From Prosapia bicincta (taxonomy: Eukaryota > Arthropoda > Insecta > Hemiptera > Cercopidae): a DNA stretch of 64,000 bases. The position numbers were made by a program, and so were the translations under genes. Of the stretch, positions 33,473 to 43,909 are shown piece by piece. Numbering within the stretch: position 1 is the stretch's first letter; every line of letters starts with the position of its first letter. Below the pieces are notes generated by a model that saw nothing but the letters and a program-made list of their open reading frames with translations, was not told the DNA's origin and made no database searches. The DNA lies in the NCBI GenBank assembly GCA_036971475.1, contig JBAIZL010000001.1:82194983-82258982 (forward strand), read 5' to 3'.

Positions 33473-35596
33473 GTTAGTAACGTATTTATAACTTTCACGT
33501 TTTAATTTCTAACCATTATAAGGTTAAACAAACCTCGTTCTTCAAAAACCTTTTCATTGATCTGATGATTGGAATATTTTCATTTTCGTTACGACTTCTT
33601 CATTTATAAGTTTAGGTTTTCTGTCTTTGTTCATGATGTTATAGTAAATTTATAAAACATAATTTTTAAAAACTGCTGTCTTGGCGAACGTGCAATAAAT
33701 ATCTACAGTTTTTTTTTGCTACAAGATAGGATTGTCATTCTTTGTGTTTAATATCTGTATTAAAACATTATAGTTTTAAAATTTAAGAATACATTTGGGA
33801 AAATATGTTTTCTTGTATCAAACTTCAGTTACTTGTCACAACATCATTTAACAAATTATTCGATTTAGAAAGTTAGAAAAATCTTTAGATTAAAACAAAC
33901 ATAGTATTTGATTCCTCTTAAGTAAATAGATTTCATACTTGTAAAATACATAATAATTTACCAACATAGTTATGACATTGTATACGATACATAGTAGTCA
34001 TTATATTTTTAAGTTTAAATTGACACTTTTTCACAAAATATATAAATATTTCCTTAATAATTTTGTCTATTCTAACCATATACTTTGTTGCTAGATTGTA
34101 AAATATGTATAGCAATACAGTATAAAATAGTATTCTAATTAATAAACAGAAGAGTCAGTTTGAATAGTTTATTGTTCAGTGTGCACGTAAATTAAGTGTA
34201 TATTCATATTTTTTTCAAAATTTAACCACATTTTATTGTCTGGAACACTTAGTCACTTAATTTGGTTCATAATGTATTTTTTACTAACATATGGGGAAAC
34301 AACAATAATTGAAGAGGGTCCACTCTTTGTCAAGTATTCCTCGCTTTTATAAACAAATCAATCATAACCATATGAATTCATGATAATTGCAGAATACCAA
34401 GGGGAAAATATTTTTTTTCAAGAACAGAGCACAACACATGAAATTATTCCTATAATTTTTGTATATGCGTAACATAGTCTAAGTTTCCTAGCTAAAATTT
34501 AGTTCTGAACTGTTTCAATTTAGCAAATCTTTAGGTTCTGTTTAAACAATTTATTATTTTTTTTTTCTTATAAAACACGATAGTTTGATCATTTTTAATT
34601 TTCTTATATTAATAAAGTATACAATAGTGTCGTAATTACTGAATAGTTGCCTGATAATGAAGTGTGTTATAAAATGAGATAATATGATATATCTATGACA
34701 ATAAATATTTACTAATATACATGGCTTCAACATTTAAAATCACTTGATTCTTGTTTATAATATATTTTTGATTGAGATATGTTAATATTTATTAAATGAA
34801 GGTTTGGACCAATCTTAGTCAACTATTACGGAAAGTGTAAAATTTTCCTTTGTGTTGACTTGTTGGTTGTTGTCCTAGTAATATTTGGCAAAAACTGCTT
34901 TAACTTGGATATTTTACATTTTGACATATATTACTAAAATTACATTACAAAAAAGCGATTTTATGCCTTAAACCAATTTAAGTAGTACTTAAACCTTTTA
35001 GTAGTTAAAATTTGGGAAATGCATAACCAAATATAGGTCCCGACCATTTTTTGTTTTTACGTATGTTACTCGATAGTACATTCTAAGTACAAAACAAATG
35101 GTTTCAAGCATTGGTAAACATAAATAGTGCTTAAATTCTAAAAAAACCTGTATATAACCTAAACATACAACACTTATCAAACTATAAACTCGAAGTTTCA
35201 TAATAAAACATACACCATTCTACACTACAGTAAAATATAGCTATTGAACAACATACCTACAAAATATCTAGTCAAGATAGGTTTGGTTTTAAAAGAAATA
35301 AAACATCAAATTTTTAATTGTTAAAACAACCTTTGGCAGTTGATTACGTTATATATGGAAAATGCTGTATGTATGTGCATTAACATGAGTTTTAAATATC
35401 CTCGAGAGCAAAGTAGGCATTGACAAAATTTTTATACTTCAGTTTTTATCAGTATATTTTTTTATGTAAATGATGTTGATGTTGTTGTAATAACTTGTTA
35501 AATGGAAAGTTATTACTTGAGAATATTTTGTCTGAAAAAGTACCAAATATAAATTCACATTTGTTGATTCCATCTTCGTGTGAGCTACTAGTAATC
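33473..35596. other. First intron of the MGNNHS gene, no feature
   Basis: AT-rich, no second exon recognised, no repeat structure seen. Confidence 0.4.
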
Positions 35597-37220
35597 ACTT
35601 ACACTTTACAAAAATGTTTTAACTTGCCTATAGTAGCACTTACTTTGCTTGTTGAGGACGGCCGTTTCGGGAGATGTGTCCCTTTGTCAACTCAGATGTG
35701 TCCCTCGACAAAACTATCCGAAATCATATAAAATTTAATAATCATTGTAGCATAAAAAATAGCCTAAATCTAATAGACAAAATTAAAAAAGTAAATATTC
35801 CACACAATTCCACCTTAGTCTCTTTTGATATATCAAATCTATATACAAACATCCCCATTCCAGAAACCATCGACATCCTCAAAAACATGCTAATAGACAC
35901 AAATACACCACAAACACACATTGACGAAATCATCCACCTCATAAGATTAATCACTTCTCAAAATTACTTCACCTACAATAACACATACTACAACCAGAAA
36001 GATGGACTACCTATGGGCTCCCCCATAGCAAGCATCTTAGCAGAAATATTCATACACCATATCGAACAAAACCACATTTTACACAACAACAAATACTCAG
36101 ATAACATAATTTACTGGTACAAATACGTCGATGACATCATAACATTATATAAAGGCAACACACGCAGAGCACACATATTTCTAAAACACCTAAATTCCAT
36201 ACACCCTAAACTAACATACACCATCGAAGCAGAACAACAAAACTCCCTTAACTTCTTAGACCTCACAATTAAACGGACAGACAAACAAACACATAAATTA
36301 AACATATACCGAAAACCCACCAGCACCAATACGACCATACACAGTTCCTCAAACCACCCACACCAACACAAACTAGCTGCTTACAATACCATGATATATC
36401 ACCTCCTTAAAACACCACTAGACAAAGATGAACACTACCAGAAGTTAAACACCATAAAATATATAGCACAAACAAACGGATACAACCCAACAATGATAGA
36501 CAAATTATACAACCGCCTAAAAAATAAACATATTAACCCAAATACAAACACACAAGATGACAATCCCATAAAATACTTATCAATACCTTACAGATCATCC
36601 AAAACTCACAATCTAACCAACACATTACGAAAATACAACTACAAAATAGCTTACTCCACACACAACACTCTCAACAAACAATTTAAACCCAACAGCAAAA
36701 TCAACGACATTTACAACACCACTGGAGTTTACAAACTAACTTGCAGTTCATGCCCCAGTTTTTACATAGGCCAGACAGGGAGGTCATTCTACACACGTTA
36801 CCAAGAACATATAAAAGTACTAAAAAACAATAACTACCAATCAAACTTCGCCGATCATCTCAACTCCACAAAACACGACTACACAGACATAACATCTAAC
36901 CTACAAATTCTTCATAAACAACACAGAAATAACCAACGCTACACAACCGAACAATACGAAATATATAGGCACTTCAAACTACACCCTACACACATACTCA
37001 ATACACAATTACATTACAACTCACACGCACTTTTTGACATCATAACTCCTAATACACACAAAATACACCAAAATATCCCACCCCCACCCTAACCTACGTA
37101 AACCTTGAGATCAGTTACGGTCTGAGTTGACAAAGGGACACATCTCCCGAAACGGCCGTCCTCAACAAGCAAAGTAAGTGCTACTATAGGCAAGCTAAAA
37201 CATTTTTGTAAAGTGTAAGT
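35597..37220 (+). mobile_element. PLE, family I, 5'-truncated, with near-perfect inverted ends
   Basis: The outer about 105 bases are inverted repeats (35597 to about 35695; 37126-37220), with outer end ACTTACACTTTACAAAAATG and its complement. They contain GGACGGCCGTTTCGGGAGAT. Coding sequence begins abruptly at about 35711. The matching PLE at 52.5 kb has about 0.2 kb more coding sequence upstream, so this copy is a truncated element behind an inverted 3'-end arm. Confidence 0.88.
35674..37092 (+). CDS. PLE reverse transcriptase with C-terminal GIY-YIG endonuclease, open frame
   Basis: An unbroken 472-codon frame. The first about 12 codons come from the inverted arm. PLE sequence then starts at DKTIRNHIKFNN. 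Motif A SFDISNLYTNIPIPETI, motif B DGLPMGSPIASILAEIF, catalytic KYVDDIITLYKG (about residue 152), NFLDLTIKRT, IYRKPTSTNTT, KLAAYNTM. The GIY-YIG domain starts GVYKLTCSSCPSFYIGQTGR (about residue 350), with the linked Cys pair, catalytic Arg region YTRYQEH and the tail YTTEQYEIYRHFKLHPTHIL. Missing is the N-terminal segment before the first RT motifs, so it is not an intact gene, but no stop or frameshift is visible. Confidence 0.88.
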   Translation: MCPFVNSDVSLDKTIRNHIKFNNHCSIKNSLNLIDKIKKVNIPHNSTLVSFDISNLYTNIPIPETIDILKNMLIDTNTPQTHIDEIIHLIRLITSQNYFTYNNTYYNQKDGLPMGSPIASILAEIFIHHIEQNHILHNNKYSDNIIYWYKYVDDIITLYKGNTRRAHIFLKHLNSIHPKLTYTIEAEQQNSLNFLDLTIKRTDKQTHKLNIYRKPTSTNTTIHSSSNHPHQHKLAAYNTMIYHLLKTPLDKDEHYQKLNTIKYIAQTNGYNPTMIDKLYNRLKNKHINPNTNTQDDNPIKYLSIPYRSSKTHNLTNTLRKYNYKIAYSTHNTLNKQFKPNSKINDIYNTTGVYKLTCSSCPSFYIGQTGRSFYTRYQEHIKVLKNNNYQSNFADHLNSTKHDYTDITSNLQILHKQHRNNQRYTTEQYEIYRHFKLHPTHILNTQLHYNSHALFDIITPNTHKIHQNIPPPP

Positions 37221-37269
37221 AAATATAAATTGTTAATCATTTGTATACTTTTTTCTTACTACAAAGCCT

Positions 37270-37306
<37 letters not shown>

Positions 37307-37434
37307 TAAAACTCGGAGGGACCTTATCGGTGTAGAGCACTTAGCTGTAGCCTTTGTACTCTCTTCCCACCCCTACCACAGGACTAGCTTAGTGGATACC
37401 TACCTCTTTGCAGAAATCAAGTACCCACCTGATG

Positions 37435-40400
37435 CTAGATCTTCTGATATCCTCTGGTGTACATACCTGCCAGCCAAACCAACTTTCTCCTTGCAGCTCC
37501 CAAAGCAGGACACTCACAGAGTACGTGGATTGGGCTTTCCTCTTGGTCCTCATCGCATCTCTTGCATACAGGGGACCTAGATTTTCCAATTTTGTATTGG
37601 AACCCCCTCAGATTCCCATGGCCTGTAACCAGCTCTACAGTAGCTCTGAGTTGATGTCTACTTAAGGAGAGTAGTTCTTTGCACCACACATCTCCTGAGT
37701 AACCCCACAGTACCTTGGATTTGTTACACCCCAAGGTTACATTCCATTCTTCCCTGCACAACCTGTCTATATGTACCATGATCCTCTTGCGCCCCTCCCG
37801 AGGCGGCATGCCCACTGTCCTCAGCAACGGTCCTTGGGTTATACACCCTTGTTTTGCTAAGGCGTCAGCTCTTTCATTCCCTATCCAGCCAGAATGTCCT
37901 GGAATCCAGGTTAGGTTGAGTGAATTATGCTTACTCAGCTCTGCTAAAGAAGCCATAGTCTCAGCCACCAACCTAGAGCTGGTACTAGCCTTACCTAAAG
38001 CCTTCAGAGCTGCCTGACTGTCCGAGCAAATCCAGATGGTCTTGCCCCTCCTGCCAGACCCTATTATTTCCTCAGCACATAGTTTGATCGCGAGCACCTC
38101 CCCCTGGAAGACAGAGTTGTAGTCCTCCAGGCGATGACAAAATCTGTCTTGGTGTCTCGGTCCACTAAATCCTGCTCCCACTCCTTCCTTCATCTTGGAC
38201 CCATCGGTGAACCAGATTTCACCATGTCTGGGTCTATACTCCGCCCATGCCTCTCTTGCAGGAATATGGATTTTGTAGTTTCCTTTTTCCCTTTTAAGAG
38301 ACAGTATCTTATCCTGAGGTTCTATCCAGAGCTCCTTCAGTGAATCCCCAAATAGCTGTTTATGAAGTTTGCTACTTGTCTTCCACTGCCCATTACAGCT
38401 TAGCCGGTATGCAGTTTTCATTGCCTCCATCCTAATTTGAAGACTCAAGGATGGGTCACCCAACATAACCCTCATGGCCGCACATGGTGTGCTTCTCCTT
38501 GTAGCAGTTATGCCTCTAAGGAAGAGCCCCATTCTTTTACTTGTTTCTTTCTGTGCCCTGTCCCACCAGACGATAGAGGCAAAGACCAACCTCGGCACCA
38601 CAATGGCGGAATAAATCCAGTTCATTTGACATGGACCCAAACCCCATCTCGTGCCTATTGCTCCTCTGCATTGCCAGAACGTAGCTATGGCTTTTTTGCA
38701 CTTATCCTCCAAATGCTCACGCCAGAGTAGCTTCCTATCCAGAATAACTCCCAGATATTTAGCACTCTCAACGTAGCTTATTTTAGTATTACCAACTTCC
38801 ATCATCTCCAGCGATTTAGTTTTATATCGCCTAGTGAAGATGAGTGCCACAGATTTCTCTCCTTGAATGCATAGTGCATTCTCCCTGCACCATGCTTCTG
38901 TTACCTTGAGTGCCTCTTGAAGCAGGTCTTTGAGGACCTCTTCAAATGGTCCCCTAACAAGGATAGCTATGTCATCCGCATATCCTACCACCTTGACACC
39001 CATTCCACTGAGTGTCCTTAGTAGGCAGTCCACGACAAGGCTCCACAGCAAAGGGGATAACACTCCACCCTGCGGACAGCCCTCCGAGACCATCCCATTT
39101 ATCGTGCACCCCATCCAGGATGCAGTGCTTATCCAGTTTTCCAAGGAACTCATAATCCAATTTATAATTCCATCAGAAATCCCATGATCCATAGCTGCTC
39201 TCTTGATGGCCAGTCTAGAGGTACTATTAAAAGCCCCCTCCACATCAAGAAAAGCCCCAATACATATTCCCTTGTTGTTGATCTGACCCTCAATAAAGTT
39301 CACAACCGACAACAGCGCAATCTCCACTGACCTACCGGTTCGGTAGGCGTGTTGGTCCTGATGAAGCGGATACTGCTTCAAAGGTCCCTCCTTCAAATAG
39401 TAGTCCACCAGCCTTTCCAATGTCTGTAACAAGAAAGATGTGAGGCTGATAGGTCTGAAGTCCTTTACCTCTGTGTAACCTTTCCTCCCCGGTTTGGGGA
39501 TAAAGATAACCTTCGTTTTGAGCCACTGCCCAGGCGTGTAACCCAAGGCAACACAGCCTCTGAGTAATCCTGTCAGTGGCCCTATTATTTCCTCCAAGCA
39601 ATTTTGTAGTAGTGCTGGAGTAATGTTATCTAATCCAGGTGCTTTAAAAGGCTCAAAAGACAGAATCGCCTCTCTCACCTTTTGCGCTGAGATCACCTGC
39701 CCAGCAATATTCCAGTCTGCCCTTAGCCCAGTATGTCGGAGGTTTTGAGCACCGTCCCCCACCGGTCTAATATCGGGAAAACTGTTCCTCATAAGCAGAC
39801 GCAGTGTTTCCTCCGGGGTGTCAGTAAAGCTACCATCAGTCTTCTTGACAAACTTAAGCTCTCCCCTCGGTCCACCTGCTAACACCTTAAACAGTCTAGC
39901 AGTGTCACTCAGTGTGCTTGTCTCTGAGCACCACTTTTCCCAAGAAGCACGTTTAACCTCTTTAATAAGATTTTTATAGAGACCCTGGCTGTCTTTATAT
40001 GTCTGCCAGGTCTCCGCCGTTTTCTTCTTCTTTGCCCTATTAAAGAGCCTTCAAGTCTCTTTCCGTCTTGCCTCTAACTCGCTGTTCCACTTAAGCTTAC
40101 CACGCCCAGTGTTTATCCGCGAGAGAGGGCAATTTTCCTCAAACGACGTGGAAATTGCAGTCCTGATGTAGGCCTCAGTATTTTCCAGTTCGTTTGATGA
40201 ACCATATTTACCACGGAAGTCAGACATCCGCCTCCTCACCGAGGACTTAAAACCTTCCCAGTTTGTCCTACTCGGGTTCCTAAACCACACCACATGCGGA
40301 ACCACTCCCCTCATTGTAGCAGTGATGATCCGGTGATCAGACATGGAGGGCTCATCCGAAACCTGCCAGTCATGCACCCACCTTACCATTTGTCTATTAC

Positions 40401-40989
40401 AGAAGGTGATATCTAGAACCTCCCTTCTGTTTGAAGTGACAAATGTTGGCTCGGCACCTGTGTTTAAAACCACAAGGTTTTCTTCAATCAAGAAGGCTAG
40501 GAGCTCCTCACCTCGCTCATTTGTGTCTGTGCTGCCCCACACCTCATTATGAGCATTGGCATCACAGCCCACTAAGATTCCTATCTTCCTCTCCCTGCAG
40601 TACCGAACTAACTTACGTAATTCTGCAGGGGGCGATTCTCTATTGTGGGCGCAGTAAGTGGAGACCACGATGAACTCCCTGCTCCCACTTACCTCGCCCT
40701 TGCCTCGAATTCTAACCACCGCAAGGTCTTTAGTTGAGAATTCTTGAATCAGCGTGGCTTCTAGTCCTCTGACTATCACACATGCTCTGTGCCCCTCATG
40801 TTCCCCAATTGCGTAGGTGCGCCCAGCTGCAGTCAGACCCCTTATACGGTTCCTGACCAGCCACGGTTCTTGCACCAGCGCAAGCGCTGGTAATGTGTGC
40901 CTCACATTTAAGCACCTGGTTAGGACCACCGAGGCGCTTTTACTGTGATGCAAGTTGATTTGCAGGATCATTGCTCGAGGGTCAGCCAT
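37435..40989 (-). pseudogene. LINE copy 2 ORF2: endonuclease, RT, RNase H (one nonsense codon)
   Basis: About 1184 codons from MADPRAMILQINLHH (ATG at 40989), broken once by TGA at 40053-40051; copy 1 has AGA there. Domains: APE-type endonuclease with QEPW (about 40), GCDANAHNEVWGS and MSDHRII; RT with GGVLSPLLWSLVVD and catalytic GYADDIAIL (about 670); RNase H with WFTDGS (about 925), GEVLAIKLCAEE, CSDSQAALKAL and WIPGHSGWIGNERADALA; a terminal CKRCDEDQE..HVLCEC Cys/His cluster. All expected catalytic residues are visible. The protein nicks DNA and copies the element RNA by target-primed reverse transcription. ORF2 starts 13 bases after the ORF1 stop, and its frame is open upstream across the last about 100 bases of ORF1, so re-initiation or frameshifting could couple them. 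Confidence 0.92.
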
Positions 40990-41002
40990 CTCCAACTGAC
41001 CC

Positions 41003-41950
41003 CTACGCCTTCTCCTGATTCCCTCTCTCGCCCTTTTCTTCCAGGTCCTTAGAGTTCCACTTAAAAGTGACCTCTGCAGTCCCCAGGAAGGCTTTCCCAT
41101 CTCTTGCCTTTAATAATCTGGCCGATGCCTCAGCCAATCCTAGGCAGAGGAGGCTTGCAGGTCCCCGCTCAATGCACTGTGGGATCTTCCACTTCGAAGT
41201 GTCAATTTCTGGGTTTTGCATCCCGATGAACTTGACCAGCTGAGTGGCCTCCCTTTTTGGTGGTGGTACTAGCACCGTCACTTTCACCCTTTTGATCAGT
41301 TCATCAGGCAGTACTAGCCTTGCCTGAGTCCCGTCCTCGAGCTTAACTGACGGTACCACTTCTCTCAGCCATTTTGCCGATTCCTCCTCAGCACAAATAA
41401 ATGCTGCGACTCCATCCCTTAGGTGAGTGTCTCTGAACCGCGGAACAAAACCTCCACTAGGAGTGTCCAGAATCCGGTCCATGACGGTGCCTTTAAGGTG
41501 GTCGAACGCCGCCATCTCCATCCTCACGCCTACACTATCCTTAAAGGTCACAAGAACCCTCGGAAGGTTGGCGGAGATCGCCGAGAAAGACGGCCCTCCC
41601 GACCAAGCAGGCCTAGACCTTTTGACCTCCGACTCTGGAGTAGGATTAGAAGTACTCCTTTCCTTCCTTTTCCTCTCTCTCTTTTGTCGTACTAAAGTCC
41701 TACCTGATCCACTGGCTTCCGGGATGACAGGGCGGGTTCTAGCCCCAGCCTCCGTCAAACCCTTCCGCTGCCCGGATCGGTGTTTCCTCAAAGGGGGTGG
41801 CGGTGGTTCTCTGCCCTCCGCCTCCGCCTTCTTTGCTTCCTCATGGTAGGAAAGCCAGAGTGATTTCCTCCTTTGTGCACCACTCATTCTTCCTGTTGCC
41901 TTCGCAGCTGGATTTCCATCTGTCTCTACGGGGGCCGAAGCCACCTCCAT
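41003..41950 (-). CDS. LINE copy 2 ORF1 (gag-like, DUF4780-type domain)
   Basis: 315 codons from MEVASAPVETDGNPAAKATG. The N-terminal half is basic and Pro/Glu-rich (QRRKSLWLSYHEEAKKAEAE, PPPPPL). The second half is a folded domain: LPRVLVTFKDSVGVRMEMAA, FDHLKGTVMDRILD, GVAAFICAEEESAKWL, LPDELIKRVKVTVLVPPP, NPEIDTSKWKIPQCIERGPA, LLCLGLAEASARLL and FLGTAEVTFKW. That order resembles the insect domain family DUF4780 (from memory). No CCHC zinc knuckle is present, unlike many LINE ORF1 proteins. In-frame sequence upstream is shifted in both copies, so the true start may be earlier (near 42010). Such proteins coat the element RNA. Confidence 0.8.
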   Translation of the reverse strand: MEVASAPVETDGNPAAKATGRMSGAQRRKSLWLSYHEEAKKAEAEGREPPPPPLRKHRSGQRKGLTEAGARTRPVIPEASGSGRTLVRQKRERKRKERSTSNPTPESEVKRSRPAWSGGPSFSAISANLPRVLVTFKDSVGVRMEMAAFDHLKGTVMDRILDTPSGGFVPRFRDTHLRDGVAAFICAEEESAKWLREVVPSVKLEDGTQARLVLPDELIKRVKVTVLVPPPKREATQLVKFIGMQNPEIDTSKWKIPQCIERGPASLLCLGLAEASARLLKARDGKAFLGTAEVTFKWNSKDLEEKGERGNQEKA

Positions 41951-42476
41951 AGGAACAGATTTGTCGGTAGGTTCTAAGCCCTGACCAGTTAAATTTATTT
42001 TTTTTCTCTGCCATGTGTGTTCCCACGAGCAGCTAGGGAAATAAAGGTCCGCCGCCGCAGAGCCCCGCTTACGGCGGTAAGGCGACTTAAGTACTCAGGG
42101 GTGGCGCCAGGTGCCCCTGAGGCTCCGTTAAAGACCCTCCTTACCCTGAGGGCCACGAATCTACATCGGCACGGATCGCATAACACCTTCAGATCGGGGT
42201 AAGTGCCCATCCAGACCACCAACCTGGATGAGGGGTGCTTCTTGGTTGCCGCCCGCAAGGGAAGGGCAGGGCGAGAGCCGGGCAGATAACAACCCTTCAG
42301 GTGCTAGGACTGGCCCCTTTTTTTGAGCCGCCTTCATGCACTCACACAAATGCCTTGACTTCTCGTTTATAGGGAGCCACATACGTACAGCTCCGCTCCA
42401 CCTGTCCCCCACGCCCGGATTAAGCCTCTCCACCACGTCAAGGTCATGCAGCCCATAGGAGAGGAAGCCTTAAGTA

Positions 42477-43039
42477 ATTATGATCAGAAAATGATGAATC
42501 AAATTATGTTATTAAATGTATTAAAACTAGGCTAGTTCATTATAAATATAATTAAACTAATTTTAGTTTTTTAGTATGAAAGTATGATCAATACAAAAAC
42601 CTTTTGTACAATCACAGTGTAATGGAGTAAACATCATCCCAACCAGATACTTTTAGCTATATAGTAATAAAGTAAAATATAGTGCCGTTTCATTAAAGCC
42701 CTAAAACAATACAGAGATGCAAATTGTTTTCCAGACTGTTGCCAGAATTAGCAACCGTCTGTCTCCAGTTATTCTGATGTTTTCCTAGTTGCCCTCGGCT
42801 AATAGGTTCTATTTGATTCAATGCCTTGTTATCAGCAATTAGCGACATCGCCGACGGCAAGTTAATTCACTAGTTTATGTCAGTTAATAGATTTGCCCTA
42901 AGTGTTAGATTTGCATTTAAAAGTCTCTAAAAGAAGTGCTGCACACAAATAGAATAATATATAAAGTAAAAAAATTTATAGCAGTAAGTATGTATAAAAA
43001 AACATCTAATAAAACTGTAGTTGTTCTATACCATCAACT
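42477..43039. other. Intergenic or intron sequence, no feature
   Basis: AT-rich, nothing supported. Confidence 0.4.
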
Positions 43040-43650
43040 GTCTATACCATCTCTTTGATTGTGTTATTGTTACACTTAGGTACTTCTTTAATTTATGTAC
43101 CATAGTTTTGAATGTCTCATTTTTACATGGGAATTGGTAGTTTGATAAGAAATATATGTGTGGCTGTTATTGTTGGTTTTCTGTAGATTTGGAATGTTTG
43201 TTTTTCTGTAAAACTTTTGTGATCAGTTTGGGGGCCAAAGAAAAGTTTGGATTGGTCTGATTTTTGCATTGAAGTGGAGTTTTGGGTGTAAATTATTTAT
43301 GTGAGGTTAGCATTTTCTTGCATGATGGACATTGCAACTTGTATTACATCAGAACACATAATAAAAATATATTGAATGAATAAAGCCATATAGGCTGACC
43401 ACATTATTAAACACCTGCCTTAAAAATCAATAACCTTTAAACCTGGAAAGCGTTTGCACAATGAGGGAGATCAAGCACACTTGTTTGTTTTAACATCTCG
43501 TCGTGTACATCGTTTGTACATCAAACATGTGCATGGGGAGGAGAGTGGGCAGTTTGTTTGTAGTCTGCCACCGATGAAGTGGTACACAACGCTTCATCGC
43601 TCGAAAACAAACCAGTTTGTATATATTCACGCTATCAATATCTTATTTTC
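43040..43650 (-). mobile_element. PLE remnant with a separate terminal repeat
   Basis: The minus strand at about 43330-43080 reads a PLE thumb region: FTEKQTFQIYRKPTITATHI, then pieces of the N-x-M-V-H-K-L type. The plus strand at 43565-43640 has CACCGATGAAG, a GATGAAG/CTTCATC hairpin and TCGAAAACAAACCAG, a PLE-end-like block of another family. The pieces are short and diverged. Confidence 0.5.
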
Positions 43651-43909
43651 GAATTAGCTAAGGATTTTGAGGAGAAATTGATAAACAAAGTCTGTATGAA
43701 CCAATTTTTATGGGATAAGCAAAGTGAGAGTTATAAAAATTAATTGAAAACTGAATATGTGTGGGAGAGTATTGCAAAGATGTTTGATAAACCAAGTAAG
43801 TAATTACATATATCTCATTTATTTACAGTTAATCATGCAATAAAAGTCAACTAGGTACATTCCAATTGTCGTTATTATAAAAAATAAATAGTAAATAGTT
43901 CTCTGGTGT

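Larger units (their letters stand above)
37276..42464 (-). mobile_element. LINE (I/LOA-type) copy 2, full length, best preserved
   Basis: Flanked by the 12-bp direct repeat AAGCCTTAAGTA (37264-37275 and 42465-42476). On the minus strand it starts CCTCTCCTATGGGCTGCATG and ends in about ten TAA repeats. At 5189 bp it carries ORF1 and ORF2 with an apurinic-type endonuclease, RT and RNase H, the domain set of the I and LOA groups. The clade choice rests on the domain order and TAA tail only. Confidence 0.94.

Noticed and set aside
35640..35700. Calling the family I arm (GGACGGCCGTTTCGGGAGAT) a hammerhead
   Set aside because: It has hairpin potential and resembles families G and 31.9 kb, but the GAAA and CTGANGA elements are not clear.
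37230..42436. Numerous plus-strand open stretches of 60-140 codons
   Set aside because: They are antisense to the well-supported minus-strand LINE ORFs and have no recognisable domains.
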